A program made the position numbers and the translations under genes. Under the pieces are notes generated by a model. The model saw only the letters and a list, made by a program, of their open reading frames with translations. It searched no databases and was not told where the DNA came from. From an uncultured Desulfovibrionaceae bacterium (GTDB taxonomy: Bacteria > Desulfobacterota > Desulfovibrionia > Desulfovibrionales > Desulfovibrionaceae), in the NCBI GenBank assembly GCA_944325195.1, contig CALUZB010000015.1, positions 1 to 64,000 of the forward strand: a stretch of DNA of 64,000 nucleotides, given 5' to 3'. This document shows positions 47,509 through 56,863 of this stretch, in pieces (within the stretch, counting starts at the first letter, position 1; the number at the start of each line of letters is the position of its first letter).

Positions 47509-48170
47509 AGTTTCAGTTCCCGGCAAGTGGGCAGTCCGAAGCCTGAAACTTGTATCGTTCGGGTGGGCTTGCCCTGAGGTGGGGTATAGACACACTCTCG
47601 ACCCACTTAATTGATAATATCCGGATAGTTCATTTGTCAATCTGTATGTATCCCCCGGGCGTAGGCTGAAAATCGGGCAGTTTGGTGAACAAGGTGACGA
47701 TCTGTTAACCGGATGTGTCTGAGCATATATTAGTTTCCGGGAACCAGATAAAATATTGGTGAAGAAAGGTACTACCCTATATTAAAAGGAGAAGGCGAAA
47801 TCATTTACTTGGTATATATCTCTCAACCCCTTTATGACTTGAGCATTATGCCTACTCATCTGTTATCCAATCCTATCGGTATATTCAACATTTGGGGGAT
47901 AGTGCCGCGACTTTCCTTACTGCAGATCATGAACTTGACCGGCATGTTTTTGATTTTAGGGGGCTTGGCATGAAAGCGATAAAGGAAGGGGATCGGCCTT
48001 TTGATAATCTGTAGGGTATAACGGATTTCACTTGGTTTGACCAGCCATAGCTCCAGCAACCTGCAAAAATGGGGCGTTGCGCAGCTTATCTTTGTCCGGT
48101 CTGAAACAGCCTTGAAACTACTGCTTCCGTGCATTGGGGCTGTTCTGTTGAGGAAATTTGGTTTGGCAGG
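47509..48170. other. Intergenic, little identified
   Basis: Apart from the hairpin after the small peptide (47508-47551) nothing is supported. A strong AAGGAG at about 47789 is not followed by a well-placed start codon. The 41-codon frame from 47848 is hydrophobic but lacks a ribosome binding site. Confidence 0.4.
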
Positions 48171-48211
48171 AATAAAAAAATGAGCTTACATCGTTTTACC
48201 ATGTAAGCTCA
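48171..48211 (-). terminator. Rho-independent terminator of the chemotaxis operon
   Basis: On the minus strand TGAGCTTACAT-GGTAAAACG-ATGTAAGCTCA (48211-48181) is an 11-bp perfect stem followed by seven T residues. It lies about 255 bases past the cheA stop and is the first strong terminator for that operon. Confidence 0.88.
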
Positions 48212-48465
48212 TTCCACTTCTAAGTTCATGTCAGTGTCGGGCAATGGAGATGTTTAAAGACCGCAACACTGTATATATCTGCCTGCACACTGAAACCCGC
48301 AGTCTTAGACAAAGCATGGAGCAACTCCGGGCGCTCTCCCAAACCAGACTCTTTATGAGATTGTCCGGACTTTGGAGGCAGGCTTAAATCTTACGAGATG
48401 ACTTGCTGCTTCCAGCGGTTCCTTGAAGCAGGGGAACCGTCTTGCAGTTTATCCGGCCCAGCGGG

Positions 48466-51399
48466 TTAAGCGGCAGCTCCACTTTTGGACGTGGCCATTA
48501 AATAGACTTCATGTGGATCGAGAATCAGAATTACCCGTCCATCACCCAGAATTGTGGCGCCTGAAATGCCGTCGATATTGCCCAGATATTCTCCCAGGGG
48601 TTTGATTACAATTTCCTGGCGCTCAAGCAGACGGTCCACCACCAGACCAAGGCGCCGGTTGTTATCGTTAATTACCACCACCGACAGAACTTCGCGTTCT
48701 TCCGGGCACGGCTCTGTTCCGAGAATACCGCGCAAGTCGGTTATACCCAGAACTTCACCACGCAAAGTAACGGCCTTACGTCCCTTTACATCTGTAAGAC
48801 GGGCCGACTCAATCTTTGTAGTTTCAGAAACAGAGTCGAGGGGAATGGCATAGAGTTCATCGGCCACTTCAACCATCAGGGCATCAATTATCGCCAGAGT
48901 CAGGGGGAGAGAAAGGGTGGTGCGTGTCCCTTTTCCCACTTCCGAAGTGATGCTTACACTGCCTTTAAGGTTCTTGATGTTGGTACGCACAACATCCATG
49001 CCCACCCCTCTGCCTGAAATATCGGTGATCTTTTCAGCGGAGGAAAAACCGGGCGCAAAAATAAGTTCAATGGCTTCATGATCGTCAAGCTGCTTGGCCT
49101 CTTCCATGCTCATAATGCCTTTTTTCACAGCAACCTGGCGCATCTTTTCCGGGTCAATGCCTTTTCCGTCGTCCTCAATTTCAATCGCCACGGAATTGCC
49201 TCTATGGAAAGCGCGCAGCCAGACTTTACCTTGGGCCGGTTTTCCGGCTGCAATACGCTCTTCCGCATGCTCCACGCCGTGGTCCATAGAGTTTCTTATT
49301 AAGTGGACTAACGGATCACCGATTACCTCAACAACGCTTTTGTCGAGTTCTGTTTCTTCCCCTTCCATAATCAATTCCACATCCTTGCCGCTTTTGCGGG
49401 AAAGATCGCGGACAAGACGGGGGAAGCGGGAAAATACGGTTGAAACCGGAACCATGCGCACCTTCATGATAGTGTCTTGCAAATCGTCAGAGATGCGCGC
49501 CATTGAGTAGGTGGTTTCGGAAAGATTTTGAGCTACTTCCCCGATGTCCACGTTGTTGTTTTCCTCAAGTTGGCGAGCCAGCATGGCGTAGCGGTTGCGG
49601 TTGATGATCAGCTCTCCGATCAGGTTCATTAAATGGTCGAGCTTTTCATGATCCACACGAATAGTGGACGACGCTTTATGCCCGCTATCCTCTTTTTTAC
49701 TCTCGGCCGGTCTGGCCGGAGTTGCCGCCGGTTTTGACACCGGGGAAGCCGGGGGCACGGGCGCTTTGGGAGCGGCAGCCGGGGCGGAAGCCGCCGGCTT
49801 AGGTGCTGCTTCGGGGCTTTTTTCCGCAGACGGAGTCTGTTCTGAAGGTGCCGGCGCCTTTACCGGTTTTTCTTCAGTCTGCGGGGCCGGCACAGCCTGG
49901 GTTGCCACCGGTTTAGTTTCAGCGGCTGTGGGGGCGTTTCCTTCCGGTTTTGATGCCGATGCTGCAGGAGCCGCCGTGTTTAACGCTTTTTCAATCAGCT
50001 CATAAATAATGGCGCATTCCTGGCCCATCATATCAACCATCAATGCAAAATCGAGCCCGGCTTTCCGGCCTTGGTCCACAATTCCGGCAGTAATGGCTGC
50101 GTAGTTCTTGGCTTTCTCAAAGCCCATGTAACTGCATGAATTTTGAATGGAAATAATGCTGCGGTAAAGCGCGTCGATATACTCTTTTTGAGTGCCGTCC
50201 TGCGACAGAACGTTTAATGCTTCCTTAATGGCGCTGCGTTGCTGTTCAATTGTATTTTTAAATATCTTGACGTCTTCATCGTCCTGAATTGCAGGCGCCA
50301 CTTCAGGAGCTGCTCCGGCTGTTTCTTGCGGTACGGCTGACGCAGCTTCCACAGTCGGGCCTTTTGCAAAGGGTAACGATACTCCTTGTCCGGAAGAAGC
50401 CTGCTCCAGTATTTTTGCGAGACTTTGAGCCTCCACAGGTGTAGCTGTGCCGTCTGACGGATCGATATTATGAATCAACAGGTCAAGCACATCCACGCTG
50501 ATCAACAACAAATCAACCACTTCCGGGGTGATTTGCATTTCTCCTTTTCGGATGGTGTTTAAAAGCGTTTCCGCTTCGTGCGTTAAAACATTCAGCTCAT
50601 TATAGCCGATAATACCGCTGTTGCCTTTGAGGTTATGAAAACAGCGGAACATGTCGTTAACCAAATCGCTGTGAGCTTCCCCATCGTCCAGCTTGACCAG
50701 ACCGTTGTTCAGCTCTTCAATTATTTCATTTGACTCATCAATAAAGTCCTTAAGATGCGCTTCACCAAAAGCTGTAAGTGAATATTTGGGTAAGCGCTTC
50801 AGAGAATCCAGCCAAGCTTGTTTATCAGGCGGCAGATTGGAGTTTTCTGCAGGCGCTGCTGAACCGTCAGCCGTTTCCGCTTGAGGGGCATGGGGTTGTT
50901 CCTGAGGAGCCGCCGCTGCTTCTTCCTCCGGTGCAGGCTGGGGCTCTGAAGCAGGCTGTTCTGCGGGAGCCTGCTCGGGCGCCGGAGCGTTTGCTGCGGG
51001 CGTTTCGCCGGCCATAAGCGCGTCCAGAGTAGCGATTATGGATTGAGTGTCTACATCGCCTTCAGAGTTGGTTTCCTCAAGATTATCAATCATTTGGCGC
51101 AAGGCATCGGTTGCTGTGAGGATAACGTCCATTATTTCGGAGCTGACGCTCATTGTGCCTTTGCGCAATTCATCCAGGATATTTTCCGAACGGTGAGCCA
51201 GGGCGTTGATTTTGTTTAACCCCATGAATCCTGATGCCCCTTTTAAAGAGTGCATCGGTCTGAAAATCTGGTTAAGCAGTTCAAGATTTGTTGGGTCTTT
51301 TTCCAGCTCAAGCAAGTTTGGCTCAATCGATTCGAGATGTTCCCGCGACTCGATAATAAAATCGGTAAAGATCTCGGAATCCATGAAATCCTGATTCAT
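48466..51399 (-). CDS. cheA: Chemotaxis histidine kinase CheA with three HPt-like domains
   Basis: This is the central kinase of a chemosensory pathway. The 977-residue protein has two intact HPt domains with phospho-accepting H50 (HSLKGASGFMG) and H255 (FHNLKGNSGIIG), and a third HPt-like segment (about 375-475) in which the motif reads SIQNSCSYMGFEKA without the histidine. An Ala/Pro-rich linker follows, then the dimerisation, ATPase (HLIRNSMDHGVE, DDGKGID, GRGVGMDVVRTN) and CheW-like domains. Two Ala/Pro linkers separate the HPt units. The ATG at 51399 follows GAGG; the frame is open to 51537. Multiple HPt domains are typical of FrzE/Tfp-type or alternative Che systems. Confidence 0.94.
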   Translation of the reverse strand: MNQDFMDSEIFTDFIIESREHLESIEPNLLELEKDPTNLELLNQIFRPMHSLKGASGFMGLNKINALAHRSENILDELRKGTMSVSSEIMDVILTATDALRQMIDNLEETNSEGDVDTQSIIATLDALMAGETPAANAPAPEQAPAEQPASEPQPAPEEEAAAAPQEQPHAPQAETADGSAAPAENSNLPPDKQAWLDSLKRLPKYSLTAFGEAHLKDFIDESNEIIEELNNGLVKLDDGEAHSDLVNDMFRCFHNLKGNSGIIGYNELNVLTHEAETLLNTIRKGEMQITPEVVDLLLISVDVLDLLIHNIDPSDGTATPVEAQSLAKILEQASSGQGVSLPFAKGPTVEAASAVPQETAGAAPEVAPAIQDDEDVKIFKNTIEQQRSAIKEALNVLSQDGTQKEYIDALYRSIISIQNSCSYMGFEKAKNYAAITAGIVDQGRKAGLDFALMVDMMGQECAIIYELIEKALNTAAPAASASKPEGNAPTAAETKPVATQAVPAPQTEEKPVKAPAPSEQTPSAEKSPEAAPKPAASAPAAAPKAPVPPASPVSKPAATPARPAESKKEDSGHKASSTIRVDHEKLDHLMNLIGELIINRNRYAMLARQLEENNNVDIGEVAQNLSETTYSMARISDDLQDTIMKVRMVPVSTVFSRFPRLVRDLSRKSGKDVELIMEGEETELDKSVVEVIGDPLVHLIRNSMDHGVEHAEERIAAGKPAQGKVWLRAFHRGNSVAIEIEDDGKGIDPEKMRQVAVKKGIMSMEEAKQLDDHEAIELIFAPGFSSAEKITDISGRGVGMDVVRTNIKNLKGSVSITSEVGKGTRTTLSLPLTLAIIDALMVEVADELYAIPLDSVSETTKIESARLTDVKGRKAVTLRGEVLGITDLRGILGTEPCPEEREVLSVVVINDNNRRLGLVVDRLLERQEIVIKPLGEYLGNIDGISGATILGDGRVILILDPHEVYLMATSKSGAAA

Positions 51400-51589
51400 A
51401 TGTACCTCTTGGGTAGGGGGCATACCCTGAACTATGCCCCTTGATAACTCAATTAAGCAGATATTGCGGAAATCATCTGTGTGCCTGCAAAGCGGCAACA
51501 GAGTATTTCCCTTTTCATATTTCGGCAGAACGAGCAATAAACTTTATATGGCTTACCGATAACCATGCAAAGCAAAGAGGAAACGTGCA

Positions 51590-51958
51590 TCAACCCAGCA
51601 GCATTTTGATGTTCCGAACCATTTGTTGAGGTTGCGCCGGTTTTACCATATAGAGGTTGGCCCCTAAGCTGATTCCTTTTTGGATATCTTTCTCCTGTCC
51701 TTCTGTGGAAAGCACCACGATCGGCAAGTCGCTGTAGGCGTCCTGCTCACGTACAGTTCTGATAAACGTAAAACCGTCCATCCTGGGCATGTTGACATCG
51801 GATATAATCATGTCAATATCCGGATTGGCATAAAGTTTTTCCAGGCCGTCCAGACCGTCTTCGGCGGCGGTAATTTTGTAGCCTTCGTTTTTTAAAATAA
51901 ACGCCACAAGATTTCTGATTGTTTTGGAGTCATCTACGATTAAAATGTGTTTGCCCAT
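51590..51958 (-). CDS. cheY: CheY-like response regulator
   Basis: A single receiver domain of 122 residues with the acidic pocket (VDDSK), phospho-acceptor D54 (ISDVNMPRMDG), S84 (LSTEG) and K106 (MVKPAQP). It would be phosphorylated by the CheA encoded 190 bases downstream and then act on the flagellar motor or another output. GGAG precedes the ATG. It follows cheW by 18 bases in the operon. Confidence 0.94.
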   Translation of the reverse strand: MGKHILIVDDSKTIRNLVAFILKNEGYKITAAEDGLDGLEKLYANPDIDMIISDVNMPRMDGFTFIRTVREQDAYSDLPIVVLSTEGQEKDIQKGISLGANLYMVKPAQPQQMVRNIKMLLG

Positions 51959-51976
51959 GTCTGCTCCTTAAATAAA

Positions 51977-53182
51977 TTAGCGCAATATGGAATCAATGAT
52001 TTTGTCTACAGAAATCATTCCAAGCAGCCTCATGCCGTCTTCCGATTTCATAACTGCGGAAATAAAGTCTACATCTGAATTAATGCCAAGTTGGGCTTCA
52101 ACCCCCCATTCCAAATTGGATTGAGCAACCCAATACATGGTATGAATTTTTTCCACCACAAACCCAAGCTGAATGCCGCGGCGCAAGCAGATGATGATAC
52201 ATTTTTTGCTTGTTTCCAGGGGCTTGTTTACCACATCAAGCATATTTCTTAAGTTCACAACCGGGGTTACACGTCCGCGCAAGCTGATAACTCCCTCCAC
52301 AAACGGCGGAGCCATGGGTATTCTGATTGGCGTTTCAAAACGAATAACCTCTTGCATTGCCATGGTTGGAATGACAAATTCCTGATCTCCAATAAAGAAA
52401 GCCACCATTTGACAATGCTCTTCCTGCTTAAGCACACTTTCCAAGGCCGGCTCAGCGGCTTTCACCGCTTCAAATTCTTCCCTGGTGATATCCAGCGGGC
52501 TGCGGATCTGTTCGGCAGATGCAACTTGAGCGGCAAGAGGCGGTGATGACACAACCCCGGAAGCAGCGTCAGGCTCTGCATCTGTTAAAAGCGTTTCACC
52601 GGAAGTTCCAACCTGCGGCTTTACAACTTCATCAGTTTGAGTCTGTGTTTCAGCTTTTACTTCAACGGCGGCAGCGGTTGGAGCTGTCACCATTGAATCT
52701 GCCTGTGGTTGAACGGAAGCTGTCCCGGTGGAACTTGCCTCTGCAATTGAGGCGTTGGAAATTCTGTCTGCTTCCGGTGCAATGGCAGTTGGCGGCGTTT
52801 GAGCGTCGTTTATATCGGCGGGCTTTTCATCTTCATCTGCTTCCGCTGATGCAACTGGGAGCTGAGCCTGTTCCAACTTTGCTTCCGGTTCGACTGCCTT
52901 TTGAATGAATGCCGCGCCGGTTGGGGGTTCCTGCTCTGCAGACTCCTTTGTATCAAAAGCGATGTCATTAATATATTCACTGTCGGCAAGAGTCGCCTGA
53001 GCTGCGGGCGGGGCATCCGGCTTCGGCAGTTCTGCGCTTTTGAGCTTTTTGTTTAAAAGATCCTCGTCGTTAAGGCCAAGGTATTTCATCATGAACAAGC
53101 GTTCAGCAGGAGTATATTCCGTGTGGCTTGAAGTCGGCGAGAAATCTTGCGTGTTGAAATATTCTTCAGGTGAACTTACCAT
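51977..53182 (-). CDS. cheW: CheW-domain protein with long disordered N-terminal extension
   Basis: CheW couples receptors to CheA. The CheW domain occupies only the last 145 or so residues (VAFFIGDQEFVIPTMAMQEV, ISLRGRVTPVVNLR, DFISAVMKSEDGMRLLGMI). The first 255 residues are acidic, Ala/Pro/Glu-rich and low-complexity, apart from a short conserved-looking helix near the start (AERLFMMKYLGLNDEDLLNKKLK). Ordinary CheW is about 160 residues. The ATG at 53182 is chosen; a TTG at 53191 has GGAG closer to it and is possible. The start overlaps the parA end by 7 bases, suggesting ParA may position this protein. Confidence 0.88.
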   Translation of the reverse strand: MVSSPEEYFNTQDFSPTSSHTEYTPAERLFMMKYLGLNDEDLLNKKLKSAELPKPDAPPAAQATLADSEYINDIAFDTKESAEQEPPTGAAFIQKAVEPEAKLEQAQLPVASAEADEDEKPADINDAQTPPTAIAPEADRISNASIAEASSTGTASVQPQADSMVTAPTAAAVEVKAETQTQTDEVVKPQVGTSGETLLTDAEPDAASGVVSSPPLAAQVASAEQIRSPLDITREEFEAVKAAEPALESVLKQEEHCQMVAFFIGDQEFVIPTMAMQEVIRFETPIRIPMAPPFVEGVISLRGRVTPVVNLRNMLDVVNKPLETSKKCIIICLRRGIQLGFVVEKIHTMYWVAQSNLEWGVEAQLGINSDVDFISAVMKSEDGMRLLGMISVDKIIDSILR

Positions 53183-53973
53183 AGTGTGCAAATCTCCTCT
53201 GCCAGAGCTTTATAGGCCTGGGCGCCCCTGCTGCCGGGGGCTGCTTTGGATATTACTGTTCCCATAGCGCTTGCTTCCCTGAATTTAGTATCCATGCCGA
53301 TAATAGTTTTAAAGAGACGATCACTCATTTTGGTATTGAGCAAGTCCAGCACCTTAGTACACGCTTTTGCCCTTTTGTCGTACATTGTGGGTAGAGCTCG
53401 GAAATCAAGCGGCTCCGGCAGTGCTTTATTCAATATTTTCACGGTGTCTATCAACAGTTTCAATCCATGCACCGCAAGGAAGTCTGTCTGGATTGGGACT
53501 ATCAGCATATCGGAGGCGACCAAGGCGTTGACCAGCAGAATCCCCAGATGTGGGGGGCAGTCGAGAAGAATGAAGTCGTATCTGTCACGCAGAATTTCCA
53601 GGGACTGGTTCAGGATATTCCCTTTGCCGGGGCGATTTTTCAAATCGCCGTCCAGATCGGCCAACTGTACTGCCGCCGGTGCGAAATCAAACCCCAGGTC
53701 TTCAGGAGTGTTGATTATTCGACTCCACAGCCACCCATAATCCGGCAGTGATGAGTCGGTCGCCGCCTGTTCGTTCATAAAGATATCATAAACGGTGTTG
53801 CTCACGGTTCCCGGGTAATAACGCAGATGAACTGAGGCGCAACAATGCGGGTCAAGATCCATTACCAGGACTTTACGTTGTTTCTCGCCTAAAGCCGCAG
53901 CCAGACTTAAGGCTGTGGTTGTTTTCCCCACGCCCCCTTTTTGATTTGCTATGCCGAATACCTTAGCAGTCAT
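53176..53973 (-). CDS. ParA/MinD-family ATPase in chemotaxis operon
   Basis: The 265-residue protein has the deviant Walker A KGGVGKTTTALS, Walker A' (VLVMDLDPH) and Walker B-like ILLDCPPHLG motifs of ParA ATPases. Within chemotaxis operons such proteins (ParC-like) distribute or polar-localise cytoplasmic or membrane arrays. The ATG at 53973 is chosen; a TTG two codons upstream is also possible. It lies 27 bases after cheR and overlaps cheW by 7, so it belongs to the operon rather than to chromosome partition, and no parB is present. Confidence 0.9.
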   Translation of the reverse strand: MTAKVFGIANQKGGVGKTTTALSLAAALGEKQRKVLVMDLDPHCCASVHLRYYPGTVSNTVYDIFMNEQAATDSSLPDYGWLWSRIINTPEDLGFDFAPAAVQLADLDGDLKNRPGKGNILNQSLEILRDRYDFILLDCPPHLGILLVNALVASDMLIVPIQTDFLAVHGLKLLIDTVKILNKALPEPLDFRALPTMYDKRAKACTKVLDLLNTKMSDRLFKTIIGMDTKFREASAMGTVISKAAPGSRGAQAYKALAEEICTLW

Positions 53974-54000
53974 CAGCAAGTATCCCCTTTAAGTCTGAGA

Positions 54001-54888
54001 CTATTGCTTTCTGTAAATAATTGCACCGGTGTGGTGCTCAGGAATAAAAGCCCTGGATATGTTGTGCAATGATTCCGAATGCCCGATGATCAAATAGCCC
54101 CCCGGTAAGAGATTATCGTAAAAAGCGTTGATGACCCGTTTCTTCATATCATCGTCAAAGTAGATGATTACGTTGCGGCAGAAGACGATATGCGAGCGTT
54201 CCACCCGACGTAACTGCATTTGCTCGTTCAAGTTGATCTGCCCGAAACTGATCAGACGTTTTACGTTATTGTTTACCCTGTACTGGTTACCTTCCTTGGT
54301 GAAGTATTTTGCAATTAAAGGAAGGGGAGTGGTGCGCAAAGAGTATTCGGAATAAATGCCCTGACGAGCAGTGGCAAGCACTGCCTCGGACAAGTCGTTA
54401 GCAGTTATCTTGATATCCCATTGCGAAATTTCCATACCCAGCACTTCATGAATGATTATGGACAGCGTATAAGGTTCATCTCCGGTGGAACACCCGGCAG
54501 ACCAGATACGCAGTTTTTTCTGGCCGGCTTTACGCTGTGCATCCAGGAGTTTTTTCAAGACCTTTTCTTTAAACACCTCAAGCTGGGGGTTATTTCTGAA
54601 GAAACTGGTTTCGTTTGTGGTTACAACCTCAAACAGTCTGTTCAACTCAGCTCTTCTGTTACTGTCGTAGCGCAGAAAGTAATAGTATTCGCCATAAGTT
54701 TTGAGGTTCAAATCTTTAAGGCGGTTGGCCAAACGGTTTTCAACCAGATATTTGCGGGTTTCAGCTATGTAGATACCGCTTTGTTCATAGATGAAATCAC
54801 GCAATTGAATAAACTCTTCATTCGTGATTTTCAATCTGTTGCTGGAAAATCCGGTAGTTGTGCTTTTAGGCAGAAGAGTCTCTTTCAT
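54001..54888 (-). CDS. cheR: Chemotaxis protein methyltransferase CheR
   Basis: CheR methylates receptor glutamates using S-adenosylmethionine. The 295-residue protein has the N-terminal all-alpha domain (about 18-95) and the C-terminal SAM-binding domain with WSAGCSTGDEPYTLSI, followed by IVFCRNVIIYFD. No tetratricopeptide extension is present. Its ATG shares one base with the stop of the HEAT-repeat gene (TAATG), so the two are translationally coupled. Confidence 0.94.
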   Translation of the reverse strand: MKETLLPKSTTTGFSSNRLKITNEEFIQLRDFIYEQSGIYIAETRKYLVENRLANRLKDLNLKTYGEYYYFLRYDSNRRAELNRLFEVVTTNETSFFRNNPQLEVFKEKVLKKLLDAQRKAGQKKLRIWSAGCSTGDEPYTLSIIIHEVLGMEISQWDIKITANDLSEAVLATARQGIYSEYSLRTTPLPLIAKYFTKEGNQYRVNNNVKRLISFGQINLNEQMQLRRVERSHIVFCRNVIIYFDDDMKKRVINAFYDNLLPGGYLIIGHSESLHNISRAFIPEHHTGAIIYRKQ

Positions 54889-56810
54889 TACATCCCTCCG
54901 GGTCCTTCGCTTATAGTCGCAAGTGCCTCCTCTGCCGGACCTTGCAGGTCTGGATCGCCGGCTTCCAATACTCCCAGAATTGCGGAGAATGCTTCTTCAC
55001 CGCCTATTTGGGCGAGCGCCTCAATGGTTTTTATCGACACCAGAGGATTTTCCTTCGACAAAAACGGCACGAGCAAGGGCACTGTGTCATATCCACCGAT
55101 TTTACCAAGAGCCTCAACTGCTCTGGCCACAACCCAATCGTCTTCGTCGTCCAGGGCTTTTACCAGCAGGGATGCGAATTTTGGTTCGTGAGCATCCCCC
55201 AGCACTTCCACCAGGGTGAGGCGCACTTCCCGATCCGGGTCGCTTGCGCGGGTCATGATTTTCTCAAGCAGATCGGGCGGAATGGGCGACATTGCTTTCA
55301 GCGCCTTCAGAGCTTCCATTCTCACCAGGGGGCTGTCATCGAACAAGCTCTCAGAAATGCTTTGCCAGTTGTTCTTCAGGTCTATATTGCCGAGGGCATT
55401 TACCGCCATGGCCCGATTATCTTCATCGTGAGCGTTCAGCAGGCTCTTAAAGTAAGCGATAATTTCATCCCCGCCCATAGCGATGCACGCTTCCAGAGCA
55501 GCAAGCCGTACATCTTCATACTTATGCTGTAAGTACTCTTTAATTTTACTTTCAGCTGTCGGAGTGGGACGATTGCGCACGAAATAGTAAAGCGCGCTTT
55601 TGATGATATCGCCGTCAGTGCCTTCGATGAGTATTTTTTCAAAGAACGGAATATCGTCCGGATCGGAGATATCTATGAGATGTGCGATGATGTTCCGCTG
55701 GGTATTTCTGTCTTTATTCCAGAACTGCTGGGTCAGAAGTGCAACGGACTCTTTGCTGTTGATTCTGGCCAGCACTTCAACCGCCAGCTTGGCGGCGTGT
55801 TCGTCATTGCTTTTCAGGGCGTTTTCCAGTGTGGCTGTATTGCCGATACCCACCAAGGAATTGACCATCAACATTAAGCGCTCCGGCTCGAGGTCCGGGT
55901 CTATGGACTGGGCCAGTTGAAAGACGGCGCGACTTGCGTCTTCTCCGCCTACATATTTAAGCCCCAGAACCGCCGCATCCTGCACGGAGGGGTCTTCATC
56001 CTGAAGGGCATCCAGCAGATAACCGCGGTAAACGTCTTTGTCTTTTTCAAAAAACAAAGCCAAAGACTTTTCATTGAGGATTTTAATTATTGAACTGATA
56101 ATTTTGTTCCGGAGAGGGCCTGATGCGGTTTCCAGCTTTTTACTGAGCATGGGCACGGCTTTGACGTTGGCGAACTCTCCCAGGGCTTCAATGATCATTG
56201 ATGCGACTAAATCGCTTGCCCTGTCCAACGCCTTGACCAAGGCCATGATTGATGATTCGCTTTTAATCTTTGTCAGAGATTCTATAACCGCGAACTGAAC
56301 CCATTCCTCATCTGACAGGGCCTGATTAAGCACGCTTGCAGCTTCAGGAAACCCCAGATTTCCCAGACTCATGGCCGCCTGGTAGCGCACGTTCACTTCA
56401 GGGTCGCGCAACAGGGCTTCGCTTAACGGCTGCATGGCTTCAAATTTTTCACTTGAGCCGAGAATATCCGCCATAAATATCCTGATATCGGGGTCATCGC
56501 CGATTAACAGGACTTTAAGCGGTTCAATGGAGTCTTTGCCAACTTCCCGCAGTATGTCCATAGACATATTTCTGATTGGGGTTTCATCGGAACTCAGCAA
56601 AGGAATAAGCGCGTTCACCACCTCCGGGCCACGAATCTGGCGCAGCGCATATTCAGCGGCTTCCTGCACACCTAAATTGTTCGAGCCCAGAAGCTTAACC
56701 AAATTGGGCACAGCTTCTTTCATGCGTTTTTCACCGGCCAGAAAGGCGGCTTCACGCAATTGATCGGATTCGCTGCTGTCAAAACTTTTCAGTATTTCGC
56801 AGTCGGTCAT
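54888..56810 (-). CDS. HEAT-repeat protein in chemotaxis operon
   Basis: The 640-residue protein consists almost entirely of about 15-18 HEAT/PBS-lyase-type helical repeats, with recurring LG-N-LGxxEAAxxALxxI patterns (for example DPEVNVRYQAAMSLGNLGFP and DDWVVARAVEALGKIG). It has no signal peptide or enzymatic motif. Such proteins act as scaffolds; its place between cheB and cheR suggests it binds one of the Che proteins or receptors. The ATG at 56810 has only a weak upstream site. The frame is open to 56843 with a TTG. Confidence 0.88.
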   Translation of the reverse strand: MTDCEILKSFDSSESDQLREAAFLAGEKRMKEAVPNLVKLLGSNNLGVQEAAEYALRQIRGPEVVNALIPLLSSDETPIRNMSMDILREVGKDSIEPLKVLLIGDDPDIRIFMADILGSSEKFEAMQPLSEALLRDPEVNVRYQAAMSLGNLGFPEAASVLNQALSDEEWVQFAVIESLTKIKSESSIMALVKALDRASDLVASMIIEALGEFANVKAVPMLSKKLETASGPLRNKIISSIIKILNEKSLALFFEKDKDVYRGYLLDALQDEDPSVQDAAVLGLKYVGGEDASRAVFQLAQSIDPDLEPERLMLMVNSLVGIGNTATLENALKSNDEHAAKLAVEVLARINSKESVALLTQQFWNKDRNTQRNIIAHLIDISDPDDIPFFEKILIEGTDGDIIKSALYYFVRNRPTPTAESKIKEYLQHKYEDVRLAALEACIAMGGDEIIAYFKSLLNAHDEDNRAMAVNALGNIDLKNNWQSISESLFDDSPLVRMEALKALKAMSPIPPDLLEKIMTRASDPDREVRLTLVEVLGDAHEPKFASLLVKALDDEDDWVVARAVEALGKIGGYDTVPLLVPFLSKENPLVSIKTIEALAQIGGEEAFSAILGVLEAGDPDLQGPAEEALATISEGPGGM

Positions 56811-56863
56811 AATTATTAAACCCCCGGTGAAGGTAATTGGCAAAAACCAGAGCGGTTGTTATG

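Noticed and set aside
47848-47973. 41-codon hydrophobic frame near a strong AAGGAG
   Set aside because: The AAGGAG is about 60 bases upstream of the ATG, and closer in-frame starts would be ATC/ATT or a badly spaced TTG.
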